DNA of 45,286 nt from an uncultured Gammaproteobacteria bacterium (GTDB lineage Bacteria; Pseudomonadota; Gammaproteobacteria; SZUA-229). Below the pieces are notes generated by a model. The model saw only the letters and a program-made list of their open reading frames with translations. It was not told the origin of the DNA and searched no databases. Numbering within the stretch: the first letter of the stretch is position 1; each line of letters opens with the position of its first letter. The DNA is taken from assembly GCA_913065105.1 (NCBI GenBank), contig CAJXZZ010000014.1, forward strand, positions 1 to 45,286, in the 5' to 3' direction. A program made the position numbers and the translations under genes. Positions 36,763 to 44,362 of this stretch are shown here, in pieces.

Positions 36763-36819
36763 GCCTAACGCAATGCTAAATGACGTGTTTTTTACGTCCG
36801 CTTAAGCTGTTTGTTAGAA
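36763..36819 (-). repeat. attC site
   Basis: On the minus strand TTCTAACAAAC... ends TGCGTTAGGC, with outer boxes TTCTAAC and GTTAGGC (57 bp). Inner arms GCTTAAGC-GGACGT and ACGTC-ATTTAGC pair imperfectly, as in typical attC sites. It follows the STAS-like gene. Confidence 0.85.
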
Positions 36820-36863
36820 GTTTTTTATAAACAGCTAACAGCATTGTGACAATTAAATAATAT

Positions 36864-37250
36864 TTATATATTTTTTGATAACCATTTTTTAGCCTCTTCT
36901 ATATTATCAAATACTGCAGTAGTAAAACCTGTGCGTCGCCCTATCCACTCTTTTGACATTTGCTCATAAGATTCATATAAGATTTTCCATTTTGATATAT
37001 CGCCCACAAAAACGATATGAGATAGTTTTGAATCCATAGGGTAAGAATTATCCTGAATTGCGATTTTATGCATCTGTTGTAAATCAATGCGTATATCTTT
37101 TGCGTTTGAAAAATCACATATCTGATAGTGAATATTACTATTGGATATTATAGTGTCGGTAGCATCTATAAGTTCCTCGGCTGTGACAATGCCAGAACAA
37201 ATGAAGACAACACCTTTACCATTTTTTTCTAATTCAATCTGAATGCTCAT
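36864..37250 (-). CDS. STAS/SpoIIAA-like small protein (cassette gene)
   Basis: A 128-residue single-domain protein with an alternating strand-helix pattern (GVVFICSGIVTAEEL, YQICDFSNAKDI, HIVFVGDISKW and FTTAVFDNIEEAKKWL). This resembles the SpoIIAA/STAS-like fold seen in many integron cassettes. No catalytic motif is visible. STAS domains mediate protein-protein interactions, but the family is only inferred here. A clear attC site follows it. Confidence 0.75.
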   Translation of the reverse strand: MSIQIELEKNGKGVVFICSGIVTAEELIDATDTIISNSNIHYQICDFSNAKDIRIDLQQMHKIAIQDNSYPMDSKLSHIVFVGDISKWKILYESYEQMSKEWIGRRTGFTTAVFDNIEEAKKWLSKNI

Positions 37251-37270
37251 GATCTAATTTATTTATTTTC

Positions 37271-37345
37271 TTCTAACTTGTTGGTATGAAGCCTTCTAAG
37301 GCGTAATAACACGATATTTAAGCTGTAAAAGGCGCCTGTTATAAG
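37271..37345 (-). repeat. Weak attC-like site
   Basis: Outer boxes CTTATAAC and GTTAGAAG bracket 75 bp, but the inner arms pair poorly and about 130 bp separate the left box from the preceding stop codon. Tentative. Confidence 0.4.
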
Positions 37346-37476
37346 TAAGTATTAATATTGATACATCATTAAAAATCACCGGGTGTAATCTGTTTTATTT
37401 TTCCGCCATAAAAATTTTTGATATATCTAAATCTGTACTCTCATCACTTTAATAGGAGATGGGATGGAGTGATTAT

Positions 37477-37800
37477 TTAAATCAACGTGAATAGTCCCTT
37501 AACAACAATTTCTTGAATGCCATCAGCTAATCGCTGGGCACTTGCTTTAGCGCTGACCTTTAGTTTAATTGTGTCGAGTTGTGTAAGCACTTCCATTTTC
37601 TTCACCAGTTTTTTATATCCTTTTACGGTAAGGTCTCCTTCTGCAAGCATAACTGTCCATCGTTCAAAATTCTCCGCTTGAAGACGTACAAAATCAGAAG
37701 TGTCCTTTTTCGATGTGGCAATTAACCCTTTTAATTCACTTTTTGCTAGTTCCTTGCTTTCGTCAACAACACTATCGATAAAATCTGTAAATTTACTCAT
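37477..37800 (-). CDS. Small helical protein, second gene of a two-gene cassette
   Basis: A charged, all-helical 107-residue protein without signal or membrane segment, except a weakly hydrophobic end (VVKGLFTLI). It starts nine bases after the lipoprotein gene and has a TAGGAGATC ribosome binding site. I do not recognise it. The tight pairing suggests the two proteins act together. Confidence 0.8.
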   Translation of the reverse strand: MSKFTDFIDSVVDESKELAKSELKGLIATSKKDTSDFVRLQAENFERWTVMLAEGDLTVKGYKKLVKKMEVLTQLDTIKLKVSAKASAQRLADGIQEIVVKGLFTLI

Positions 37801-37809
37801 AATGATCTC

Positions 37810-38286
37810 CTAGCGTTTGTCTTTGTTTTTTAGGTTTTCAGTTGCAATAGCAATATCAAACGCTTGCCCAAGAACCACAGAAGCTTCCCGGAAATAATTT
37901 TTCCCGAGTACTTGAGGGCCATCTTCCTTATAGTCTTTTACATCACTGTCAAATAAACCCTGTATTATTTTAAATTGTTTTGTCGTATCACTATTTGGAT
38001 TCCCTTTTCCATATTCATACTCATATGCTTTCCGAAAATCTAGCGTGACTTTATCAATCGCCCCCAGATTTTGACCTACAGGCTTTGTATCAAAGCTTTC
38101 AACTAAGAAAGTTGCTTCCGCCTTAAGTGATGTTAACTGTGAATAGGTCGTTGCATCGTAATAAGATATTGGTACACCAGAACAACCAAATAGAGTCAGT
38201 AGTAATAATACAGTGCCCAATAATAAACCAGGCGCTATAAATATCCTCATCTGTGTGTGTTGTTGCCACGTAGTTCGTGCATTCAT
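37810..38286 (-). CDS. Lipoprotein, first gene of a two-gene cassette
   Basis: A hydrophobic stretch (residues 17-34) runs into LFGCSGVP, a lipobox. The mature protein is mainly helical and charged (FLVESFDTKPVG, then VTLDFRKAYEYEYGKGN). It could be a phage-like or competition-associated lipoprotein, but there is no firm match. The ATG follows the attC box GACGTTATG directly, and its GGAG ribosome binding site lies in the preceding attC. A small helical protein gene follows. Confidence 0.8.
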   Translation of the reverse strand: MNARTTWQQHTQMRIFIAPGLLLGTVLLLLTLFGCSGVPISYYDATTYSQLTSLKAEATFLVESFDTKPVGQNLGAIDKVTLDFRKAYEYEYGKGNPNSDTTKQFKIIQGLFDSDVKDYKEDGPQVLGKNYFREASVVLGQAFDIAIATENLKNKDKR

Positions 38287-38390
38287 AACGTCTACTCCCT
38301 TTTGTGATAATGAATTTTATTTTAATTATAAAATTAGTGGTGTCTACTTTATCGGGGGATGCTCAGCATCCGCTGCTGCTACTTGTTAGA
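38283..38390 (-). repeat. attC-like site with overlapping start codon
   Basis: GATCTAAC sits just after the stop of the three-helix membrane gene and GACGTTATGA closes the site at 38283-38289 (108 bp). A GGATGCTGAGCATCC hairpin is present near the left box, but the arms pair poorly. Confidence 0.5.
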
Positions 38391-38394
38391 TCAT

Positions 38395-38748
38395 TCATTT
38401 AGTCTCCATTTGGATAATAGGCGTATACATGGCTTCGACAGCATAAGCTTGCCAACTAATAGTGATAATGAATGTAATTACAGATAAGGCGTATACGATA
38501 TTTTTTGATGCTTGGTCTAATTTAGATTTAATGAAATAGATAGATGCGAAAAAAGCTAGTAAAGGTGAGATTAAGCCTAAGTAATGATACTCCAATACGT
38601 GTATCGTATTTTTTGGCAGCTTTGCATCAAAGTTTTTGAATAGGGTTTCAAATTGTGGAACAGAATAAGAAATCTGGATTGCAATGAATAAGGATATAAC
38701 AACTAGAAGGCACGATATTGTGAACAGTACTTTATTTGTTTGGCTCAT
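38395..38748 (-). CDS. Small three-helix membrane protein (cassette gene)
   Basis: A 117-residue protein with three hydrophobic helices (about residues 7-27, 54-72 and 84-104) and a short polar loop after the first helix (FKNFDAKLPKN). No family recognised. The pattern of small hydrophobic helices resembles poorly characterised inner-membrane cassette proteins. It lies between attC sites. Confidence 0.75.
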   Translation of the reverse strand: MSQTNKVLFTISCLLVVISLFIAIQISYSVPQFETLFKNFDAKLPKNTIHVLEYHYLGLISPLLAFFASIYFIKSKLDQASKNIVYALSVITFIITISWQAYAVEAMYTPIIQMETK

Positions 38749-38769
38749 ATTATTTTATTTCCTTTGCAA

Positions 38770-38845
38770 CTCTAACGCCGCAAATAACTGGCAGGTTGAG
38801 AAGTGAGGCGACGAGACCTGTCCGAGTTAATTTTCCTTGTTAGCA
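38770..38845 (-). repeat. attC site
   Basis: TGCTAACAAGG opens and GGCGTTAGAG closes the 76-bp site. The arms AACT-C-GG-A-CAGGT and ACCTG-CC-AGTT pair with the extrahelical bases typical of attC. It follows the SPOR-like gene. Confidence 0.88.
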
Positions 38846-38860
38846 AATTATTAGCTAATG

Positions 38861-39379
38861 TTAATTGCACCGAATTTCTTCACGACCAGGTTTATGGCTA
38901 AGTTTTACTCCATACGTCGTTTTTTCGAATTTATTATTATATTGGCATAGTGCGCCAATAGCATTTGATTTACTAGAAAACGGTCCAATATAAACTTGAA
39001 ACAATTCGGCTCCACTTAAAAACTGAAAATCAGGAACCCAAAAATAACCCGTATTAGAGTATCCAGAATGGTTTAGGGAAACCAACCGGCGCTGTGCTTC
39101 TTTCTTAGTTTCCCATGCACTATCCAAAACCACATAGGCAGGAAGATCAATACCAGAAACTATTATTGTTTCAGGTTGATTACTATTACCGTCAGAGATA
39201 TCTTTATTGTCGTAATTTCTCGTTTCTATTGTTCCATTTTCCTTGGCTTCATCAGTGAAAAAACCTGCTTGATTTAGAGCCACAACAAAACCGCCTAATG
39301 CAGTTAAGATAGCTGCTATTCCTGACAAAACCCCCGGCAAGGTTTTCCACCAACTAGTTTTTGGCCTATCTTCACCCAT
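38861..39379 (-). CDS. Membrane protein with SPOR-like C-terminus (cassette gene)
   Basis: A single transmembrane helix (about residues 17-37) follows a short basic cytoplasmic tail. A linker leads to a C-terminal domain (AYVVLDSAWETKKEAQRRL, FQVYIGPFSSKSNAIGALC) with the strand-helix pattern of SPOR domains, which bind septal peptidoglycan stripped of stem peptides. The ATG at 39379 has AGGTGA six bases upstream. A GTG nine bases earlier is an alternative. SPOR membership is inferred from pattern only. Confidence 0.75.
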   Translation of the reverse strand: MGEDRPKTSWWKTLPGVLSGIAAILTALGGFVVALNQAGFFTDEAKENGTIETRNYDNKDISDGNSNQPETIIVSGIDLPAYVVLDSAWETKKEAQRRLVSLNHSGYSNTGYFWVPDFQFLSGAELFQVYIGPFSSKSNAIGALCQYNNKFEKTTYGVKLSHKPGREEIRCN

Positions 39380-39400
39380 AGATTTCACCTGGATTATTCT

Positions 39401-39490
39401 TGCTAACGTTTGAGCTCAGTTGACTGGCAATACAGAGTGTAGCATAGCGAAACGGCGTATTGGCTGATCAACTAAAGTGACTTGTTAGAT
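39401..39490 (-). repeat. attC site
   Basis: ATCTAACAAG and AACGTTAGC bound 90 bp. The arms AGTTGA-TCAGCCAATAC and GTATTG-CCAGTCAACT pair well. The loop resembles those at 41521 and 43285. It begins four bases after the stop of the DUF2007-like gene. Confidence 0.88.
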
Positions 39491-39493
39491 TTT

Positions 39494-40264
39494 CTATTTG
39501 ATTTGTTCATAGTAATCATATGAATACTTTTTATCGTATATGTCGTCACCATTTGAATCAAACTCTGAGGATATTAACTTATACATACTAATTTTTTGTC
39601 TCTTTTTTGGACTAGTGGGGGTGTGGCCTAGTATCTCAATATCAGTAAGTACACCATGCTCATAATATGATTTAATATCAATTATGCCATCTTGGTCACT
39701 ATCTATAATTTGCATAACTGGGTTACCGCGACTGTATGTGGTAGTGCTCTCAAATATGCCATCAAAGTTATCATCTGTTTCGGATTTATAAATCATGCTT
39801 TTTCGACTGAATAGATGGATATTGTCTATTGAACCATCCAGGTTCCTGTCCATCTCTATACGTGTAAGCCTGTCATCTCTGTAAACATATTTTTCATCTA
39901 ATTTACCATCGTCATTAAAATCAATGCCCTCTAAAGTAACCGGAGTATTAAATGCCAAAAATGTAGCGCCAACGCCTAATAGCAAACCAACTATCAGGCC
40001 AATACCGATACCAGATGATCTGCTCTTAGGGGTAGCTGTGTAAGATTGACTAGTTTGGTTAGTATCCCAGGTTTTTATAACTTCAACGGCATTTGTATAG
40101 TCAGCATCTTCAACTAGCACACGTACGAAGCCCATTGCCTGTAGTTCACCAACCCCACCTTGTAGAAACTCACCATCTATGCGAGCCACAATCCCAACCT
40201 GTTGTAACATGTTGGATATCATATGTGCTTCCAGGCCTGACGATGCTTCAAATATACATTTCAT
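39494..40264 (-). CDS. DUF2007-like membrane protein with calcium-type loops (cassette gene)
   Basis: Residues 1-68 match the DUF2007 pattern: EASSGLEAHMISNMLQQVGI, FLQGGVGELQAMGFVRVLV and a VEVIKTWD end, which is seen in many putative signal-transducing proteins. A transmembrane helix (about 88-110) follows. The C-terminal half holds five loops with the DxNxDG or DxDxDG form (DFNDDGKLDE, DRNLDGSIDN, DDNFDGIFES, DSDQDGIIDI, DSNGDDIYDK). These resemble EF-hand-like calcium loops in dockerin- or TSP3-like repeats. The topology would put the loops outside the membrane if the N-terminus is cytoplasmic. Confidence 0.82.
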   Translation of the reverse strand: MKCIFEASSGLEAHMISNMLQQVGIVARIDGEFLQGGVGELQAMGFVRVLVEDADYTNAVEVIKTWDTNQTSQSYTATPKSRSSGIGIGLIVGLLLGVGATFLAFNTPVTLEGIDFNDDGKLDEKYVYRDDRLTRIEMDRNLDGSIDNIHLFSRKSMIYKSETDDNFDGIFESTTTYSRGNPVMQIIDSDQDGIIDIKSYYEHGVLTDIEILGHTPTSPKKRQKISMYKLISSEFDSNGDDIYDKKYSYDYYEQIK

Positions 40265-40280
40265 ATAATTACTTTAATAA

Positions 40281-40340
40281 ATCTAACGTTTGAATTAAAT
40301 CGCGCCGTCTTTTGGCGTCGATTTGAATGAGTTGTTAGCT
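40281..40340 (-). repeat. attC site
   Basis: AGCTAACAACTCATTCAAATCG opens and CAAACGTTAGAT closes this 60-bp site. The stem TTCAAATCG-A-CGCC pairs with GGCG-CGATTTAA, exactly the arrangement of the classical short attC, including the extrahelical A. Confidence 0.93.
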
Positions 40341-40381
40341 CTTTTAGGTTGTTCAATCATGTATTTCCATTAGTTTAGTGT

Positions 40382-41503
40382 TTATTTATTGATAAAAGGT
40401 TTCCACCATGCCTCACGGCCACCTACCTGCCCAGGATTGACAACTTCTCCAATTTTAGGCGTAAGATAATCGATCCGATCTTGATTAGCTGCAATCAAAA
40501 ATCGATCGATCGGCTCGTACCAGGGAAACAGCCCTAGATCAAAGGTGCTCCAGCCACTAGGAACTATCAGTTTACCCCTTACAGCTTGATGTGCTTTAAC
40601 CGCCTGTTCGGGGGTGTAATGGACCTCCATCTGGCCTTTCAAATTACTGTAAGCTCCAATCTCAAAGAAGGTCACATCGAAAGGCCCTAGTCGTTCGCCG
40701 ATCTCGTAGAGACCTTTAAACCAACCAGAGGCCCCGCTAAGATCTAGATTCTGTTTCTTTCCTCGAATCCCATAGGAGGCCCAAAGCGTCATGTTCTTAT
40801 CAAAAACACCCCGCTCGGAAGTATGCCTGGACGGTGCTGCGGTAATCGTTAAACCATCAATTGATTTTGTCTGCCACCAGTCAAGTTCGAATATTTTTTT
40901 ATGAGATACACCCCACTCTTCCAGCAATTCCCTAACTTCCAGAGGTACGATGAAGTATCTAGTCTTAGGAATAAGCGCCTTAATTGAATCCTCGTCCAGA
41001 TGGTCGGAATGATTATGAGTAATCAATACCACATCGACCTCTGGTAGGAGGTCTGTTGAAGCAAGCGTTTTTGAATATCGCTTTGGACTCACCCATCCAA
41101 AGGAACCTGCTCGTTGTGAGAACATGGGGTCGGTCAGGATTACTTTGTCATCAATCTTAATAAGGAAGGTTGTGTGCCCCAGCCAGGCGAATTGTAAGTC
41201 TCGCTGTCCATTCCACTGGGAAATATCAAATGGCTCCATAGGTAGTTGGGGATCAGGTATAAATCCTTCAGATTTATTGAAGAAGTAGTTCCAGAACATC
41301 GTAAGACTTGGCCACCATTCTACATCTGGAACCCGTTCCGGATTTTGGAATGTTTCACCATTCCATTGTGGGCTTTCTTCTATGCGTTGCTGCCGATTCA
41401 GATCAGATGCACTTGTAGTGCTACATCCAAACATGGAAATCTGTATAACAAATAATCCAATAAGGAGGGTGTAGTTAATTACTTGTCTATTTTGACTGCA
41501 CAT
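40382..41503 (-). CDS. Lipoprotein metallo-beta-lactamase-fold hydrolase, NAPE-PLD/UlaG-like (cassette gene)
   Basis: The ATG at 41503 opens a lipoprotein signal ending MFGCSTT. A Met at 41536 lies inside the attC and is not the start. The MBL domain has ITHNHSDHLDEDS, PSRHTSERG and FFEIGAYSNLKGQMEVHYTPEQAV, typical of the NAPE-PLD/UlaG group, which cleave phospholipid-like or lactone substrates. HTTFLIKIDDKVILTDPMFS is the usual N-terminal strand. The zinc motifs look complete. It is the largest complete cassette gene here. Confidence 0.88.
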   Translation of the reverse strand: MCSQNRQVINYTLLIGLFVIQISMFGCSTTSASDLNRQQRIEESPQWNGETFQNPERVPDVEWWPSLTMFWNYFFNKSEGFIPDPQLPMEPFDISQWNGQRDLQFAWLGHTTFLIKIDDKVILTDPMFSQRAGSFGWVSPKRYSKTLASTDLLPEVDVVLITHNHSDHLDEDSIKALIPKTRYFIVPLEVRELLEEWGVSHKKIFELDWWQTKSIDGLTITAAPSRHTSERGVFDKNMTLWASYGIRGKKQNLDLSGASGWFKGLYEIGERLGPFDVTFFEIGAYSNLKGQMEVHYTPEQAVKAHQAVRGKLIVPSGWSTFDLGLFPWYEPIDRFLIAANQDRIDYLTPKIGEVVNPGQVGGREAWWKPFINK

Positions 41504-41520
41504 TCTCTCTCGGTATACAG

Positions 41521-41613
41521 AGCTAACGCTCAGCATAACCTGACGGTTTTACACAGAGCAGAGTGAAACGGCGCGGCGTGTAAAACCGGTCAGCGTTGAT
41601 GCAATTGTTAGCT
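41521..41613 (-). repeat. attC site
   Basis: AGCTAACAATT opens and AGCGTTAGCT closes this 93-bp site, the outer boxes being perfect complements. The arms TGACCGGTTTTACAC and GTGTAAAACCG-TCA pair almost completely. The loop GCCGCGCCGTTTCACTCTGC resembles that at 43285. Confidence 0.93.
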
Positions 41614-42075
41614 GCTTGCATGTCTGAGTAGCAATAATATTCGTTTTTGTGTATTTCTTACTCGTTGCTTCCATTGTATTTTCTTACTATTTTTTGAAAG
41701 TGGGTACTGGGCTTTCAAGTCTTTTATCTTGTCATATATATTTGAAACTAATTTTTTTGTTTCTTTTCCTTGCCAGGATGACAGGTTTGTTCCTTCTAGT
41801 GATTTGTAGCTTGCTATTTTTTTCATTTGAAGAAAATTAAAATTATAATCTTCTTTACACAAACGGTCATACTCTAGAGTAGAAAGTTTGTTTATTATTT
41901 TACCAATAGGTACGTCTTCTTCGATAACAAGCCAGAAATATCTTGAGTTTTCTTTCAGCTCTTCAACAACTGCGCGGGCATCGCCTTTTGTTTTAGATTT
42001 CCATCCAGTAAACCCACTTAATGCTTTTGTGGCTGTATCAAAAACTTTTAGTAATACTGGTATATTCTCAATCAT
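41608..42075 (-). CDS. Hypothetical protein (cassette gene)
   Basis: A 155-residue basic, helical protein with no signal peptide. The middle has SRYFWLVIEEDVPIGK, and the C-terminal part is strongly basic (KNSKKIQWKQRVRNTQKR). The family is unknown. The stop codon overlaps the attC box at 41607. The basic tail suggests contact with nucleic acid or membrane, which is inference only. Confidence 0.72.
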   Translation of the reverse strand: MIENIPVLLKVFDTATKALSGFTGWKSKTKGDARAVVEELKENSRYFWLVIEEDVPIGKIINKLSTLEYDRLCKEDYNFNFLQMKKIASYKSLEGTNLSSWQGKETKKLVSNIYDKIKDLKAQYPLSKNSKKIQWKQRVRNTQKRILLLLRHASS

Positions 42076-42096
42076 TTTGTATCCATTTTATTATAC

Positions 42097-42159
42097 AGTT
42101 AACGTTCGAATTAAGTGGCCGTAGCGAAGCGGAGGTCGCGCTTGAACGATTTGTTATTT
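42097..42159 (-). repeat. attC site
   Basis: AAATAACAAATCGTTCAAGCGCG opens and CGAACGTTAACT closes this 63-bp site. The arms pair around a CTTCGCTACGG loop. Its left part lies within the 66-bp repeat shared with 43361-43426. Confidence 0.88.
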
Positions 42160-42211
42160 TTTTATTGGCTGACACCTTCAATGCCTTCCTCGTCTTTAAT
42201 TATTAGTGGCT
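42146..42211. repeat. 66-bp direct repeat, copy 1
   Basis: Identical base for base to 43361-43426. It covers the edge of an attC site and a stretch that, in copy 2, is the 3' end of the amidohydrolase gene. Here the same DNA includes the last codons of the 69-residue protein in another frame. Confidence 0.95.
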
Positions 42212-42405
42212 GATGATATTATTTTTAATGGCTTCCCTTCCTGAGAATTAATTATTAACCCACAAGCCAAAGAATATAAAAGCCAGCGAACAATTCCCTC
42301 ATTTACTCCTGTTTGGCCATGTAGCTCCGGCTTTGTTATTGCCACTGCACCGATAACTCCTAAAATACCAACAAATGCAATACGACCGGTATTATCACTA
42401 CTCAT
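42196..42405 (-). CDS. Small membrane protein coupled to the hydrolase gene
   Basis: A 69-residue protein with two weakly hydrophobic segments (GRIAFVGILGVIGAVAIT and RWLLYSLACGLIINS). Its ATG overlaps the hydrolase stop in ATGA, a sign of translational coupling. The last few codons lie inside the 66-bp repeat, so the original C-terminus may have been replaced. No family recognised. Confidence 0.65.
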   Translation of the reverse strand: MSSDNTGRIAFVGILGVIGAVAITKPELHGQTGVNEGIVRWLLYSLACGLIINSQEGKPLKIISSATNN

Positions 42406-43247
42406 TGGCCATCACCCTCGCTTGAAAAGCTCACCAAATGATCAAGCACAGATTTCATCCTTTTATTATGGATAGCTAAACTTTGATCCATAAAAGGATG
42501 AGAATACTCTGCCCCATCAATTACAGATGCTCCTCTCTTTTTAGCTTCCATTCGAAGTAGGGATGTCATACCCTCTTTTAACACTGGGTCTTTTGCTCCA
42601 GTAATTACTAGTAACTTCCCAGAGTCATCTGGGAGATTAGCTACTGGATCGATTCGTTCAGGACAACCATGTTCAGACAATAAGCTCGGACTCGAATCTA
42701 TAACAGCAGCATCATAATCTACTCCAGAGCCAATTGCGTTTAACAGAATCGCACCGCCAAGTGATATTCCGTACAACAACTTCCTTTCATATTTTTCATT
42801 TAAGAATGAGATAATTTCTTTATAATCTTCAATAATTGCATTAATTCTTCTTTTTCCTTCTGAGTTTCCATATCCTCTGTAATCAAAAATGTATACATCA
42901 TAATTTTCCTCTGAAAAAACCTTTAAGTGAGAAATAATCTGGTCGGAAATCATTGCGTTTCCTAGGGCCATCAAAATATAACCTTTAGAGTTTGTTCTAT
43001 TCCCTTTCCCATCATTTGACAAATATTTATACCCGCTAAGGGTTTTCCTATCAGACGTTTTAAACGTCGTAACTTCTACAAATTTTAAACCGCTTGTTCT
43101 ACTTGCATCGGGATCAGGTGCTGCGGAACTCCAAAACCAAAACAATAAAGGCTCTTTAATAAATCCACAAATAGATTTCTCCCGTTCATCAGCCCAGGCA
43201 CCTGCTGAAAACAAAAGCATAAATACTAGAAAGATTGAAGATCTCAT
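42402..43247 (-). CDS. Periplasmic alpha/beta hydrolase (cassette gene)
   Basis: The ATG at 43247 opens a signal peptide ending AWA and has a GGATATAG ribosome binding site. A frame from 43286 would extend into attC DNA. The domain shows YIFDYRGYGNSEGKR, the GISLGGA nucleophile elbow, ITGAKDPVLKEG (acid region) and a histidine in EYSHPFMD. This resembles BEM46-like or dienelactone-type hydrolases. It is a cassette relative of the chromosomal hydrolase at 6135. The following small gene is coupled to it. Confidence 0.85.
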   Translation of the reverse strand: MRSSIFLVFMLLFSAGAWADEREKSICGFIKEPLLFWFWSSAAPDPDASRTSGLKFVEVTTFKTSDRKTLSGYKYLSNDGKGNRTNSKGYILMALGNAMISDQIISHLKVFSEENYDVYIFDYRGYGNSEGKRRINAIIEDYKEIISFLNEKYERKLLYGISLGGAILLNAIGSGVDYDAAVIDSSPSLLSEHGCPERIDPVANLPDDSGKLLVITGAKDPVLKEGMTSLLRMEAKKRGASVIDGAEYSHPFMDQSLAIHNKRMKSVLDHLVSFSSEGDGQ

Positions 43248-43284
43248 ATCTATATCCTTATGATGAATGAATTTAACTATAAGC

Positions 43285-43374
43285 AACTAACGTTTGAGTT
43301 AACCGGCCGTTATATACAGAGCAGAGCGAAGCGGCGCGGCGTATAAAACGGTCGGGTTGGACGATTTGTTATTT
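43285..43374 (-). repeat. attC site
   Basis: AAATAACAAATCGTCC opens and CAAACGTTAGTT closes this 90-bp site. The arms AACC-C-GACCGTTTTATAC and GTATATAACGG-CCGGTT pair well. The loop GCCGCGCCGCTTCGCTCTGC is nearly that of 41521. Confidence 0.92.
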
Positions 43375-43426
43375 TTTTATTGGCTGACACCTTCAATGCC
43401 TTCCTCGTCTTTAATTATTAGTGGCT
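43361..43426. repeat. 66-bp direct repeat, copy 2
   Basis: The copy at the 3' end of the amidohydrolase gene and the start of its attC. It is identical to 42146-42211. Confidence 0.95.
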
Positions 43427-44228
43427 TATTATATAATTTTGCGGCATTGATGAATGCCAGCTGCACTGCGATATCGTCTGGTAGCTGTGCTAGCCAGTTA
43501 CGTATAGTTCCGACCGCAGAATCGAGCATTTGCCAGCGTTCTGTGCTGTATGTATCGACGCCAATCATAAACCGATCAGGATAAGTGACAAAAAGTTCAT
43601 ACCAGTCATCACTAATTATTCCATCTGGTGCAATGCGCTCATCCCGCATAGAAACATCGATCGACAGGTTTGGATAGCGGCGCAGGTAATCTGACACCAG
43701 ATCAGGGTAAGGAAAGGTGCCAGCATGCGCCCAGATAACCGGTTGCTTTGGTGCTATCTCATATAGTTTATCGATAACGGCCGGGTCGCCATGAATCAAA
43801 AGTGGTAATTGCCGCGCAGAAGCCAGAGTAATCACTTTTTTAAATACCTTACTATGACGATCACGAGCAAAAATATGTAGCTCGCCAATGCCGCGCCAGT
43901 AACCACGCTCAAGCTCTTTTTCTAAATAAGGAATTAACGTTTTATCATTTGTCCATGTGGTTTTATCTACGCTATGGCGATAAACACCAAGTAAAGGCAC
44001 AATGCGCTCAGGCGCCAGGTGATATAGTTTACTCACGTGCTCAGGCGGTGTACCGGTAACGGCTGCATAATGGATGGCGTTTTTATCTAACAGATCGATA
44101 ATTGCCTGCGGATTAAAACGGTGCGCATCTTCCGCTGAATAATGCAGGTGAGAATCAAACAAAGGCTGCGCGGAAAGACGCAGCGAAAACAATAAAACCA
44201 ACAGTCCACAGCAAAACCTAAATGGCAT
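43377..44228 (-). CDS. Periplasmic amidohydrolase-like TIM-barrel protein (cassette gene)
   Basis: A signal peptide (ending LSA, about residue 20) precedes an amidohydrolase-2-type barrel. The metal-ligand-like motifs are FDSHLHYS, LLIHGDP, WAHAG and the terminal aspartate in GVDTYS. A conserved GIGELHIF strand is also seen. It would hydrolyse or decarboxylate a small molecule in the periplasm; the substrate is unknown. GC content is higher than in nearby cassette genes. Its last 50 bases are part of the repeat also found at 42146. Confidence 0.87.
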   Translation of the reverse strand: MPFRFCCGLLVLLFSLRLSAQPLFDSHLHYSAEDAHRFNPQAIIDLLDKNAIHYAAVTGTPPEHVSKLYHLAPERIVPLLGVYRHSVDKTTWTNDKTLIPYLEKELERGYWRGIGELHIFARDRHSKVFKKVITLASARQLPLLIHGDPAVIDKLYEIAPKQPVIWAHAGTFPYPDLVSDYLRRYPNLSIDVSMRDERIAPDGIISDDWYELFVTYPDRFMIGVDTYSTERWQMLDSAVGTIRNWLAQLPDDIAVQLAFINAAKLYNKPLIIKDEEGIEGVSQ

Positions 44229-44362
44229 ATTAATCTTTATTTACTGATTGTGCTAAGGGGTGCTGAAGAAATATATAACTGCTTTTTAAAATTAATCATT
44301 TTAATCCCATCGCCTCTTTGTTTTATATCTTTATTCTGTCTCCATGATGCTTCTTTTTTAAA

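Noticed and set aside
39494-40264. Plain EF-hand calmodulin-like annotation
   Set aside because: Loops have the DxNxDG form but no flanking EF-hand helices can be made out.
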